DNA from: Mugil cephalus
Taxonomy: Eukaryota > Chordata > Actinopteri > Mugiliformes > Mugilidae
Assembly: GCF_022458985.1 (NCBI RefSeq)
Contig: NC_061774.1
Coordinates: 12,948,616-13,012,615, forward strand
Length of the DNA stretch: 64,000 bases
Reading direction: 5' to 3'
How positions within the stretch are numbered: position 1 is the first letter of the stretch; every line of letters starts with the position of its first letter. The notes beneath the pieces were generated by a model. That model was not told where the DNA came from and did not search any database. It saw only the letters and a list, made by a program, of their open reading frames with translations. The translations under genes were made by a program, and so were the position numbers. Positions 37,326 to 51,700 of the stretch are shown piece after piece.

Positions 37326-40300
37326 CTCCCTCTGCGCGTTGCCCCTCCCTCTCTGGTTTGCCTAGCTGCCAAAACGAACGCTTGGAACTGGGTCACAAAG
37401 CTGCATCAACATAAACCGGGGTCGCGCCTGTTTCTCCCTCTGTTTTTCCGCCATCAGCTTTGTAAATCCGCAAGTTTTCTTAGAAATAACGCAGACGTAC
37501 AGAGGATGCATCAAACGGAGACGCGGCTGCTTGGAACAACATCAGCTGCCTGTTCAAATCTCACCGGCTGCATCGTGTGCTGCGTGCGCCTCTTAACACA
37601 TCGCATTTTTTTTTTAGTTTTTTTTTTTTATTTTGACTTGATTTCGTCCTAGTTCTCTGCTGCCTTCGGCGATATTGGCGATTGCGTGCTTCTTTGTGTG
37701 TTCCTGCGAGTGTGCAAGCGTGTATGAAGAGACGGGGAGAATGTGTCATGTGGCAGTGTTGATGTAAAGGGGCCCCTCCTCCGGCCCCGGGTGCTCATTT
37801 TGCTGCTCATCTCGGCGCTGTAAACAAGTTTACGGCGCAGAGAGGTAATTACGTACAGACATTTTACATTAGGCCCTCGCTAATAGCTGTGGGCCATGAC
37901 TAATTCACCAGGTCGCAGAGGGGTTTACCGTGTTCACTCATCACATAGGCTTTAAGTAGTATGGGGCCACTGTGCATGGATGGTGCCGCTCTGGTTAGTT
38001 CCAAATTACTTCTAAAAGTCTGCTTTACGTAATGTTTGTCTTCATACAGCCCAACTATTTAAAGGAGTCCTTTTGCATTTTAGGAAACAGGTTTATTTGG
38101 GAGAAGACTGACAGTACTTTTACTTAGTTAACTTTCTGGGATATGATTAGCTTAGTATGTAGGTCTTCAACAGGGGATCCGTGCAGGTACTGGAGGGGGG
38201 TCGTAAAATCTTTTCATATATTTTTTTTAATTTCCCCCGAAAAATACATTTATTTAAATGCACATTAACATGAATCCAATATATTTTAGTGAAGGGATAG
38301 ATCAAGGTTATCACACGGCGCCACACTAGCCGAGACCTGTCAATCAAAGCCTCCTGCACACAGTAGGCCCCGCCCCTATCGCCATATTACACGCTCACTC
38401 TGTCAGGTTCACCGCAGTTGGCCGAGAGCCTATTCAGTCCCCAGGTGAAATCCAGACGCACGCTGCGTTAGAGAAGCTAGCAGTGTTTTGGTGATTCACT
38501 GTTCCTACTACATTTGTTTAAATTGTTTAAATGTTTACATTTGCAGGGCCTGAAATTGAAATTGAACATGTATTATTTGAATAGCTTAATATTGAATGCA
38601 AAATTATAATAATAATAATGTATATTTATAAAAAGCACTAGACTGAGTTTAATATATAACACATATAATAGGTAGGGGGCCCCTACTTAATCTCTCCATA
38701 GTGGTTGGGCCGAACCAAAAAACTAAAATACAAATCAAATAATTTCTGTTTTCAAGGATGGTTTCAGTAATTTTAGATACTTAATATAACTAGTAACTTT
38801 TGTTTTAGTTAGTTATTTGACACTATAGAAACATGATGTGGCATCACGATGACTACATGTTGCCATGTCAACTGCTCTGTGAAGCCGTCCTGTTGGACCG
38901 TGAGAGTTGGAAAAAAAAATTAAGTACACTGCATAATCCAACATTTCCTTGTAACTGGTGGAGGCAGAGCTGAGCGTAGTATGAATTAAACGAAAGCTTG
39001 AGTGAGTCTGGAGGAAGTGTGGTCAAGTTATTGATAAATCCCCTCTTAGAGGAGGAGACAGACGTGCAGTTCGGTATGAAAGTGGCAGTAGAGAAATATG
39101 GGAGAAAGAAATAATATCAAATATTCATCTTTTTCTGTGTCTCTCTACCAGCCGGCCTCAAGCAGATGGGTCCCCAAATGAGCCGGGTTCTGCCGTGTCT
39201 TCCTGTTAGAAGGGAGCGTTCCTTTCTACCACTGACTTAGTGTTTTCTTTCTGGGATATTTAAAGCATCTTGAGACAAGTTGGGTTAAATTACAACCTAT
39301 AAACCTACAATTTTTTTTTTTTTTTTTTTTACGATATTGGTATCATATTACTGCCAGTATCAATATCATTATACAGTACATCAACCTAAAAAATCCTGGC
39401 TAGCTGGGTGCTAATTAAAATATTGGCTTTGTAACCTACTGTAAATACCTGACGGTGCACCATAAAATAGCATCGATACCGCAGTAAACCTGAGCTAATT
39501 CCTGTCAGCAGCTCTGCACCGTGCTATTAATGGCTGTGTAAATAGTGGGCATCGTGCGTCTCCTTTCTGTTTTTATCTCCGAGCTTAATGACCTTTTGTA
39601 TTCTACATTCCATTACAATAAACTACAGTCGACGCTGGACGATTTCTGCAAACACAGTTGCTGGCACTCAGGGTCACATAAAAAAAAATAATACAAATAA
39701 ATAAATTAAAAAAAAAATAATAGAGAAAATAAGGTGCTTCGTCTTAGCGCTTTACTGTATCTGCAAAATTAATGAGGATTGCGAGGATTTGTAGAATTCA
39801 AGAATTTGAATATGAAAGCATGTACAGGGCTGACTTCTCAACTTCTAATCATCATAAATATTGTTATATCTGTGACTGTAAGATTTAATCAAAAAATGAT
39901 TTAAAGGAAGAATATTTGGAATATTTTGCAAAAAAAACAAAAAAAAAAAAAAAATAGCTCAATATAAACATATACACCGACCAGCCACAACATTAAAACC
40001 ACTGACAGGTGAAGTGAATAACACTGACCAGCTTGTGGCAGTTCATCGTTCTGCTGGTAAACCTTTAGACATGTAGCACACACCTCGAGCAGACCGGACA
40101 CCTCCACCCCACAGCAATGACACTCCTCGATGGCAGCAGGATGCAGCCTGGCACAGACACGCACACCAAAACCGTATTTGAAACAACTAAGGAAACATGA
40201 AAACAGCGTAAGGTGTTGACATGGTTTGGCCTCCACAGGACACCCTCAGATGGAACCTGTACATCGTGTAGGGAGACCTACACAATATTAGGCAGGTGGT

Positions 40301-43300
40301 CATAATGTTATGCCTGATCGGCGTACACACCAGACAGCTTTTTTTTTTTTTTTTTTTTTTTTGCAGTATGATGTGTGAAAGGGCCTTTCTCTAAATCATT
40401 ATCCAGCTGTTGCTTCAGTGCTGCGCACCTGTCAGGGTTCAGCGCTGAAACTGAATCACACATTCACTTTGCTACTTTGGTTTTCCACCAAAGCCGCAAC
40501 ACTGTCAGTAATAATAGTAACTGGATCAGTTGCGATCAGTAACATATTTATCTGCACACACACACACTCACACACAGTACACTCCCTCCCGCTCGTCTAC
40601 CTTTTGCTGACAGGAGAGTCACAATAGCTTCCTAGCTCAGACATTTCGAATCGGCGTTTGGCGCGCGGCGCAATTAGCATATGTAAGTGCATTAGCATAG
40701 CGGGCAGCGCTACCCAGACACACAGTAAAGCTGTTTGATAATTGAAGTCTGTGTGCTTCCACTGTGCTCTGTGGGTTTTGCGCGCTTGTGACAGATGGTT
40801 TGGAGGAGACACGAGTCTCTGCTGAGTGATACTAGAGGCTCCGGAGCAGAATGAAGAACGACAGAGCAGGATGGGGACTAGTTACATTTGTGTTGTTTTC
40901 ACTGCCTCTTAAAAAGCCTCTTTTACTGCACCAGTAGCAGGACACTTAGTTTTATTGCGCGGTTTTATCACCTGAAGATGCATCGTGAAGTTCGTTATTA
41001 AGTTTTCCAAAGCGCTTGTATTTAAATAATACAGTGTGATCAGCGGTTATCTAAATTATTGAGCAGTTGGCGTGAAGAGGACGCGCACGGTCAGCACTTT
41101 TAAGAACAGGTATTGCTGACGGTATTTGAATGTATTGTGTTGTAGTTTATCGTAGTGATTTGTGGCTAACCGAACACAAATATGATGCGTCAGATTTGTT
41201 TTGGGTGTAGCTGCTTCATCTATTTTCTGTGTCAAGTGTTTTGTATTCCTCATGCACGTGTATAGGTCACAATGTTCACAAAATATTATATTTTACCCAT
41301 ACGTCTAATTGAACTAAATTACGAATAAGATGGTTATTTGCCACTTTTAAAGTTAACATTAGTAGTTTTAGAAATACCATGATATGGAAGCCATGTTTAA
41401 GTGTGAGGGGGAATTCTCCTGCAGCTCCACACTACGGTGGTCAACAAGGGCCAAACGGACGGCAACGACCCAGTACGTGTCAGTTTGAGAAAAACAGCTT
41501 CAAGTACAGAAACGATGCAAAATCACAAGGTCTAAACGAGATACAAAAAGAGGAATGTAGTGCAAACGGAAAAACGTGCCGCAAAAAAAAAAAAAAAAAC
41601 GAATGCATCATCATGAAACGCGCTGCAAATAGAGACACGATGCAAACCATGAAACGGTCGATAGGGACAGAGTTTGAAACTGAAATCCTAGCATCACACC
41701 AGTATCGCACAGCTGGAAATGATGCCGTTATTAAAATGCGTCGTGTAGTTAAGAAGTCAACTACTCGGCAAACAGACTCACTTCTGAAGTGGAAAATTAA
41801 TGAGCCAACATTTCCCTCTCTGTTACGGAAGAGGATTAGGGGCCACTGTGAGAAAAAAAAGTGAGTTCGGATATTAAACTCAGAATTCTGAGAAAAAAAG
41901 TCAGAATTCTGAGTTTAAAGTCAGAACTCACTTCTGAAAAGTATCAGTATCGGCGATGCTAGCGTAGTATTTACTTGGTATCCGATCGATACCAAAATTC
42001 CCACTAACAACTGACTGAACCACTGTCCGTGAAAATACAGCGTGAATGTTCATGGTTTGCATCGTTTCTCTATTTGCAGCGCGTTTCATGATGATGCATG
42101 CGTCTTTGTTTTTTGCAACATGTTTTTTCATTTGCACCACATTCCTCTTTTTGTACCTCGTTTAGATTTGTCATCGTTTCTGTACTTGAAGCTGTTTTCT
42201 TGAACTGAGACGTATTGGGTAGTTGCCGTCTGTTTGGCCCTTGTCGGCCACCGTACTACACTAATACTACCATTACTACAACACACAATGCAGCTAGGAC
42301 TACAGTGGTGGGTGACTGATGTCAGAGCTGCAGACACTGATGGTCCTGTAAAACACAGATCGGCGTATACACCTGCAGCCGTGACCTCATTTAATCTCTG
42401 GGTTGTACGCATCCTCTCCAGCCGAAGCTGCCTCACAGCCTTCAGGATCAAAGAGAGATCGGTAGTAGTGAATCAGTCATCCCTCTGTTTTTTTCTTTTT
42501 TTTTTTTTTTAGCTCTGGATAAATGTGAAGCACAGAGAGGAAAATAAAGAACAAGAGTGGTGGGAGTCTTGCTTTAACTCATCTCTTTGCTTTAGAGCTT
42601 TCATACCTTTCATCTTGTACCTCTCTTTACTTTTTTCTTTTTTTCTTCCTCTCCACCACCTCCTCACGCCATCCGACGCCCCAGTGGGTCTCACATCTAT
42701 ATTCTATTCCTCTCTGCAACACTCCCACCTTTTCCTTTTGGCTTTCTGGCCTCACGCCTTTATCGCTCTCCTGTCTTGAGGTTTTATCCATCTCTGCTCT
42801 CCCCTCACTTTCCTGTCTAAATCTCTTCTGACATCTCAGAGGCTCATGTGTCATTCATGTTTTCGTGGCTCTTGGTTGATTTGTTGCCTGTCCTTCTATA
42901 CCAAAGCACAAAGTGAGCCAACCACTCTTTCTTCTGTTTCCTCTCGATGTGTCTTCACACTAACTCTCCTGTCTATACAAATAGAGAAGGTTTGTAATAT
43001 AATGTATGTACGGATCCTTAAAGATTATTCAAAATGAACTTAGAGTTTCTACATGGTTATTGTTTTTGTTTTTTTACCTTATTATTTCTAAACCTTTGGC
43101 TCCAGCCCTGAAGTTTGTGCTAAGGACCATAATCCCTGCCTCAAAACTGGAGTCAATGCACAAGTGCAGCAAAATGCAGTTCCAGAGATGATCACTTGAG
43201 GGTGATTTAAAAAAGAAATTGGTCATAGACTGTACACTAAATAGGAAATGCGTTGTGCATCTTTATGTGCGCTCTATGGTCAATCCTCATTGACCTCCAT

Positions 43301-45668
43301 CAAGCTCCACCTCTTTGCCTCATTTTTGAATTAGCCTTTGCTTAGAGTTTATCCTTTTTTACCAAGTATGCACTGGAGCGTAACTTGTATAGATTGAGTA
43401 CAACCAGGTATCCCACAATGTCATCAAGTCAGCTTTTGTTCCAGTAGCCAAACTCCCAAGTACATAAGTCCAGAGTTCACTTCCTTGGTGCTGACAAAAA
43501 AAATCTTAGTAAGGTGCTGCCATGATGGCGCCACCTAGAGCCTTCACACTGAGTTCCAAAACCACTGTACAATAATAAAATAAAATCTTAATATCTGGGT
43601 CTGGGTCTCGGTGGGTAGCAGCTTCAGCAGGGAAGTCCGGACACTTCCAGCCACCCCAATAAGGAAACTAATTTCGTATCCACGTAATTCCACGTTGTAT
43701 CCACATTCTTGTTCTTAAGGTCGGAGTTCATGACCATAAGTAAATTGAGAGCTTCGCCTCTTTTAAACGCACGCATCACTGCAGACGCCGCTCTGATCCG
43801 TCTGTCGGGCAGCAGACCACGGCGGGTCCGATCCTCGGTTATGGAAGTTGGCTCTTGGAACACTTAAAATGGTTTAAAAAAATAATACTTCAGCTAAAAA
43901 TTGCAATCTTGTGATAATGTTGTAAGTTTTTTGGAAGGCGGAAGTCTGTTCTGGAGTTAATGTCGTCAGTAATAAAGGATTCAGACCAGTGCTCACATGC
44001 AAATTAGCTTAGGGAAAATTGGGACGAGGTTTGGGGTAAGTGAGTGAGAGGAACTTTTTGACCATTCTGAATTTCAACAGTTTCCAATTCCACCAAGGGG
44101 AGATGAAGGATGAAGCCTGAATTTGAAATTGCGCAGGAGGGGGTAGCATAGATGGTACACGGAGGGAAGAGAGTCATGACTGAAATTCAGACAGAAAAAA
44201 GGTTAATTTTGGTAAAACATGTTTGGACTCGTTTACACGCGGCGAGGGCGTTTATACAAATGTTGACGTAGGCTCCATATGTCTGTCTCTGCGCCTGTGT
44301 GCGTGCGTGCCGCCGACTACCCGCTGCTCATAGAGCAGATGAAGGAGACACAGAAGAGTCCTGTTTGAAATAATCTGCCAGCTGCTACACACACACACAC
44401 ACGCGCGCGTGCGCACGCACACACGACTACCTCTGACAAAGTGGATCATCAAAGAATCAAAGGTAGTCAGTGTTTGAATTAGCCCTCTGTTCTTCACTCC
44501 TTTGTAGTGCTCCCGATAATAGAGTATCACAGACGACGCGGCATGCAACTGAGACGAGTCGCACTATTGAAATGAATCATTGTGTGCCGCATCTTCTCTC
44601 TTTTTTGGGGCTCTCCCCGTTGTGGAAAACAAAGCGAGTGGAGGAGTGAGAGATAGAGAGAGAGAGAGCTGAGGAGAGCGATGGGGAGATTAAAGAGAGC
44701 AAATGCAAAGAGATGGATGAAAGAGATTGGGAGGAGGAAAAGGTAGAGGGAAATGGGAAATGGCTTTGGGTGAAGCTGAAGAGCGAGAGCTGCAGCAACG
44801 TGTGCGTGCGCGTGTGTGTAGGATGCACATATTCAGGTACATAGCACAGGAAGTGTGTCCTGTATTAGAATGTAGCCGATTCATAATCCACTGAAATGAA
44901 AAGTACACAGACCTGAGCTCTGGTGCACACACACAAACTACACACACACACCTCACAGGAAGACAAGTGAAACAGCATTGTGTCTGACTATGTTGTGTAT
45001 TAACGTTGCTGTTATTTCTTTTCTTTTTCCTCCCTTTCTCGTCCACCCCGCTTGTTCTTTTCCCGTTTCCTATAACACAAACTCCATCCTCCCGTTCTCC
45101 CGATTATGTTCTTCCTTTTTTTTCATTTCTTCCTCTAACGCATTCGTTCTTTCTTTATCGTTTCCTTCACCGCCATCATTGCGTCCCTTCTTCATTTTTA
45201 CCGCCATCCCCTAAACAACCCCCCCTCCCCCTCCCACTCCCGCCTCCTTCTGCTTCCCGGGACACAGAGAAAGGTAACTGGTCTTTGCGGTGTGCTCAAA
45301 TGTGAACTCGCCTCTCCATTGTTTTCAGTAATCGTTGTGTCAGGACTCCCACACCTCTGCACAATCGCATCTGTCACTCCGGGCGTCAAATCAGTGGCTT
45401 TGCCTCGCCCACAGTCACTGTTGCTCTTTTACGGGAGCGCGGCAGCGACTGCTGAAGGTCTGGATTGCCGGCGTGGCGTTAAATCATCAGCGAGCCAGAC
45501 GGGCCACAGGCTATTTCCTATTAAGAGTTGCATGCTGTTTTATGGCATTTTGATCCCTCAGAGAGGGGACAGAAGTCATAAAAGGACCATTTGTACTATG
45601 CGAGGCAAGGCCACTCATGCTGCTTCGGTGACGCACCGCTCAAATGTCCCTGAATGGAGTGGACTGGA

Positions 45669-45715
<47 letters not shown>

Positions 45716-48700
45716 ACCTCAGTCACACCACCTATCACACTTTCCTTCCTGGCCACAGGCAGAGAGCATTATCGACCCAAAGTGTGTGAGAAGACAATTA
45801 AGCAGAGGAGACAGGCCAGATAATGGACTCATAAACACAAAGAGCCCGCTGTCATAAATGCCAGCTGTGTTTGCCATATTTCTGTTCGGGTCCATGGTTA
45901 TTCTGGAGCGTGTGGTGCACGTGTGCGCGTGCGCATCTGGCGACATTGGCTTCCAGTTGTGCCCCCCTGCTCCTTGCTTTCACTCCGCGTCGTCTGATTA
46001 CTCTGTCATTTCCGTCCTGGTTGGGAACACATCCTACCTTTTGTTCCGCGTCTCGTCTCATCTGTTAATGAGGAAGAAATGTGTCTCATCTTGTCTGTGT
46101 GTGTGTGTGTGTGTGGTGACTGTTTCTCATCTGCCACCCACGCTCTGCATGAAGTTTTCTTCTCAGTGGAGCTTCGTCTTTCCGTCGCACCCTCATGCTC
46201 CTCATTTTTCTCTCCGTGTGGCACCGCTGTGACGCTCTCGGCATCTCGTCTCCTCGGGCACAGCGACGCGCATCTGCCTTCCGTACTGTATTCCTGTCAG
46301 TGTGTGCGTATACATGTCTGTCTGTGTGTGTGTGTGTCATCCTGGTGATGACAGTAATGACTGTAGACACAGAGACCTGTTGTTTATCGTCACGCGTTAA
46401 AGGGGCTTTAAGTAATATGTCCTCCACCATGACTGGTGAACGGTGAAGGTGTAAATGACAGCCATTTGACAATAATTCATTGAGCTAATGAGAGCCCAGG
46501 TCTAATGACAAAGAGACACAAAAGAGGTAAATATACCATGGTGCAAAACAGGGTAATAACAATCTTCTTGTCATGTCTGGCTCTTACCCCTGCTGCTTAA
46601 AATGTAGCTTTTTCTACCGGTTGCTTTTCTCCGTTGCCGAACACTTTTTTTTTTTTTCACATCTGCATTGACTCACCTCCTAACAGCATATACAGGATGG
46701 AGTAAACATGCAAAAGCCTGCTCCGGTAGAGGAGCACTTGATAAAAGGAATGAGAATAAAATGAGCTAAGAGGGGATCGCAAACACAATGTAATCGCGGT
46801 GTTTCCAGAAACCGCAGATAAAGACAAAATTGAGCCCAGTGACTTCGAGACAAACGGCTGAAAAAATTCTCAAGTACAAATTGGCAGTCACATCTACATG
46901 TTGCCCCCAAGCAAAGAGCCTTCTGGGAGGTGTCTGAAGCCCTTAAAGAAGCGTTTCATCAAAATATTCAACAATGTCCCGCGGTGGCTTTTCACAGCAG
47001 AGGAAAACTATCATCTAGTCACTAAACATCCAGCAAACAAGAGCGAGTCTCTGTATTAAATTTAAGTGGCTAAAGCCTTAATCTCCCACATGCAATGCAC
47101 AGAATAAAAACATGGTATGAAATAGGACAAATATCATTATGGCAAAAATGTGAAAGTACAAAAAGATGGAGTCATGCAGTGTGAAATTAATTCATCGATT
47201 CCCTATGTTATTGACCCTAAATAACCACAATCACTCTCTGGCTTCTACCTTATCACACAAACACACTCGCCACAAGGTTCATGCTGGAGCTCAGTAATTT
47301 CCTCCTTAAGGGGCGAACAACATCCGTCTGTTTTATTGTTTTTATGGTATTGTCTTTCTCCACTATATTATTTCCCCCCTTGATTAGCTAATTCGGAGCT
47401 TTTCTTTCCCCGTGTTACTGCAAACACTGGAAGACATGTGTAATGATATGTGGTGCATAAACAATTGAAAGTTAAACCAAAATAAATTTACACAAGATAA
47501 ATGAGGTTCTGTCTTACGATTTTTTTGTTTGCTCCCGTCTGCGCCTCAGGGACTTTGCCTACGTGGCCAGAGACAAAAACACGCGGGTGTTGAAGTGCCA
47601 CGTGTTCCGATGTGATACTCCTGCTGCAGCCATCGCCACAAGTCTCCACGAAATCTGCTCCAAGGTGGGTGCCATCACTGCTGACGCCGCCTCGCGAACG
47701 GGATTACCTGCGGCTCTGAGACGAGCTGCCGAGCTTTAATCAGAGCCGCTGTAACAGAGAGAAATAATGTAGGTGATGCTCTTACGCTCCCGTTGTAGAA
47801 AACTAAGTGCCAGGCCCGCTAACACAATGCCAGTGATGGGATTTCTGGTATCTTTTTACTCAAGAAGCAAGAGCTGACAGAAGAGATAAAGAGAAAGAAT
47901 TTCAGTGAGGAGGTGAGCTGAAATTCAGGTGTGTATGTGTGGGGTGGCGGCCTGTTATCGGCGGATTCCCGACTGTCCATCTTGCCGGGCTTCAAGCTAT
48001 GTGCTTGTGCCCGAATCACAATAGGTCAACCGATCAGCGCAGCGTGAGGAAGTACTGGCAGCCGCGGGCATGTTTCAGGTGTAATGACAGTCTGTGGTGG
48101 AGAAGCGACTGATTATTTGAAGTTAGCTCGTGATAGATGGTGATAGACAGAGGGTTCGTCCTGTCGCATATTTTCTACAAGTGTTGCACTACCTTAAAGG
48201 AACTCCAGTCAAAGTAAAGAAAATTGGATGCCACACATCTTAATGGATATGAAACTATAAAGAGCTGACATTCAAGCGAGGCCACTCTTTTTGGTCGAAA
48301 AACGTATGAAATGATATGCCAGAGTGACAGTGGAACCACACGGCAGTGATCTACCACTAATTCGCATATCTTAGTTGACAAATATCATATCACGACCACC
48401 ATCTGTCTCACCACGTGTTGCCACTGACGTCAATCACAAAGAGTCTTGGGAAATTATCCATCTTCTTACCAGTGGCATAAAGGGCATAAAGTCTTTTTGC
48501 GTTATCCGTGCATCACCTTATTAAAGCTTTACTGTATATATGATGTAACGCGCTCACTGTGACATCATTCAGTCCTACATTCTAAATTCTCTCTCTGTGA
48601 CATCATCAATGTAACTTTTATGGACCAATAGGGAGCGTGGGCCGCATGTGAATCACGGATATGTGTGTTTACTGCAAATATGCAAAATATGTTTTGAGTA

Positions 48701-51700
48701 CGGCATTAAAGAAGTCGTTCGGGCGCTCTGAGAGCCTGGACGAAATCCACTCTGCAGGAGGAGATCACTTTAAAGGATTCAGGCTAGATTAGACTTCTTG
48801 GGAAGGGGGCTGCCTTCCTGCTTCTATTTTTTACAGGAAACACATGAATACAGTATGTGGAAGCAAGTAGCAGTCCACTGGCTGTTTGAATGGGACTTTA
48901 AGCCAGAGTATTACTGATGTAACATTTTTTGGGTCACAACATTTATGCAGGATATCCTAACAGATGGAGTGTGGAGTCCGTCTTAAATTTGTCAGAAGCC
49001 AGAAACTAGTAGAATTGGCTCAGCGCCGCATGTGGAATTCATATCCGTGTTCCAGCAAACTGATCAGTGACCAGTGACGCACGGCGCTGCAGCTGAACCT
49101 GATATGAGTGAGTTGAAGAAGACTGCATTTATTGGAGCTGTTTCGGTCGCAGCAAAAGCCTGGAGTACACTGTGAGCCCAGTTTGCACTCAACTAAACTT
49201 ATGTCCAGATAAAATCAAAGCCTTCGAGGTCAGCTGACCTATTTCTGCTGAAAGTCACTTAGTTTGGGTTTTTTTTACGCTGTTTTTATCCACGATTGTT
49301 CAGCACTGACCTGGAATAGGTTGTGGCAAAAAAATACTCAAGCATCTGCTGCTTTTTCACACACACAGGTGCCAATACTTGTGTGTAAAGCCAACATTCC
49401 CCAAGCGTGCTGCGCATGAGTTGCTATAAAATGTTTTCACGAACAAACTTTCCATTGGTGACATGTTTTTAAAGAAATATTTCCTCTGTAGCATAAAGTG
49501 GAGGAAAAACTGCAAGATGACTAAATCTCTGTCGGTTTTCTCTTTTTTGGATACTGTATGTTGACGAGCTGAGCTCATTAAAATACTTTATTATGTCTTC
49601 CTGTCCTGCCAACTATAATACACAGTATTTATGACACAGTGACATTTCCAATCAATCCCCGAGAAGTGAACGTTAGAGTGGAATACCAATTCAAACTGAA
49701 ACATAATCAAGGCCAGTGAATGATGTTTTCTGACGAGCTGATGAAAGCTGCAGCGTGACGGTGATATATAATGCATAAAGACTTTTGATGCTTTTCTGTA
49801 ACAATAATACCAGGCATCTCTTTGCCTAGACACTGACGGATCACTTGCTTGGAGACAGTTTCCTTTTCACACGCTCGTATCCAGAGGCACATAGCCTTCT
49901 GTGTACAAAGACAAAGCAGTGACCTTGTAATCTACGTTGAACCGTAAATTTCCTCCCTTAGACGCAGGGCGACCCATTTAGAGAGAAACGTCATTTTCTT
50001 TTTACTTAATTATTAATTGTATTATTAGTTATAAAAGCTTTTGTGCCAAACTAAAAAAAAAAAGCTGTCAGTGTTTTCATGTACCCACGACTCTTCACAC
50101 ATCCACACGGTTTTCTAAACACAGTAGTTTTTTTTTTTTTTTCTTTACTGCAGGGGAGAAACTTGGTGACCTGAGTCTTGCAGCTGCGCAGCATGCTGAA
50201 CGGGCTTCCTTTGTGTTTCTGTGAGGGTGTGTGAGTCCATGCATCTTCTCGCATGTTCCCCTGCGAACGGAGTTGCAGACTCACCACAGACGTTGATTAA
50301 TGACACCTACAATTAATCAAGTATCAGAGTAGCAGAGAGAGGGAGCAGTGGCTGAGTGCAGGGGCCATGCAGAATATTCAACACCCTTTAAAAAAAAGTG
50401 TGTGTGTGTGTGTGTGTGTGAGGGGGTACTGCAGCAGAAGGCAAGAAAAGACAGCTTCTTAAATATTTGAAATGATATGTAAAAATGTAAAAAAAAACAA
50501 AACCAACTGATCCGTTTTTACCTGACTCATTAGTACACCACGCCATCCACTACTGTCCAGAATCTATTAGAAAGGAATCAGTGAGCCACACCATTATCCT
50601 GGGCCATGTTCTGCCACTACAACAAACATTAGCAGCGTAGTCTATTTGGATTCAATCCCACATACGCTCTCCTGCTGCTTTAAATACTCAGTGTAGTGCA
50701 CCAAACCTATGGCTGAAAATAGTCCTCAGCAACTCTTTCATTTACTCTTGTTTGAGAAGCATTTGCTAAAAACCACTGCGCTCGTGTGTTTTAGGAAATT
50801 TACTCAGCTGTTACCACATATTTGTAACTATTCTTTTTTTCAGCACCCAGAAGAGCATATTACCCTGAGTAATATATAGAAGTAGTGAGAAATGTACCAG
50901 TTTTATAGTATTTTCTGAAAATAGGTTATAATATAGGATATCACCGGCCTAATCCTTAGTATTTTGGTTATTAGTTGTGTTTGTAAGTCTTGGTTTAAAA
51001 TTAATCTGTGATGTGAATTTGTCAGAAAATCAATATGAACCTTGCTGTGCCTCTTTTCAACCAGCCCTCTCCTTTCTCTTCTCCCCATTCCCCCCCACCA
51101 CCACCCCCCTATTCTTTCCTCTTTTTTTTATTTTGCTCATCACACCCTGTGTTTTCTCCAACTCTCTTTTGTTTTACTCCCCTCTCCGTGGTTAGATTAT
51201 GGCTGAAAGGAAAAGTGCCAAGGCTGCAGCTGGCAGCTCCTCCCAGAACGGCTCTGATGTCCCCCTACAAGGTACGCACACAGTCTCTGTTGCTTTAGAG
51301 GACATTACAATGACACTCGCTTCCTGCTAAGGATAACCTTTAACCTTAACTTAAAGCCTTCAACCTAACATAAAAATTTACACTATGGGGACTTTTCTAA
51401 AAGGGTGACACGCCTCCCCAGGGTAAATGTGTTCATAGATTTATCCCCCCACAACATATAAGTAATACAGTATACACACATACTTGTCCTCTGAGTCTTG
51501 TTCTTTCTCTTGTAGCTTCCTCATAAAAGAATTGGATTTGTCAGCTATGTGTTATCTTCCCTGTAGTGGTTTCTTGTCTCCTACTACAAAATTCCTCCGC
51601 ATCTGAAACCGTGCGTATTCTTTCTAAAAAAAAATGACCCTATTGCCTCGAGAGCAACCGTGAACGTTGGTTAATAGAAAAGATAGCGGCGTTCGCTTCA

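Larger units (their letters stand above)
29452..47549. other. apbb2 intron 8 (18.1 kb)
   Basis: Splits the PTB1 coding region. Holds several mobile elements (31617, 35337, 36513, 38157, 39973, 41429), many TG/CA tracts, a purine-rich CpG block at 32560-33079 with a possible first exon, and some less repetitive stretches (about 37750-37950 and 46700-47300). No other gene was recognised on either strand. Confidence 0.75.

Noticed and set aside
39901..40236. 111-residue minus-strand frame with many Cys
   Set aside because: It covers the non-coding interior of the inverted-repeat element at 39973-40325.
43624..43863. 79-residue minus-strand frame ending [16 protein letters not shown]
   Set aside because: No family recognised, no splice sites linking it to a gene, and the surroundings look like dispersed-repeat sequence. 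A repeat-derived relic is possible but unsupported.
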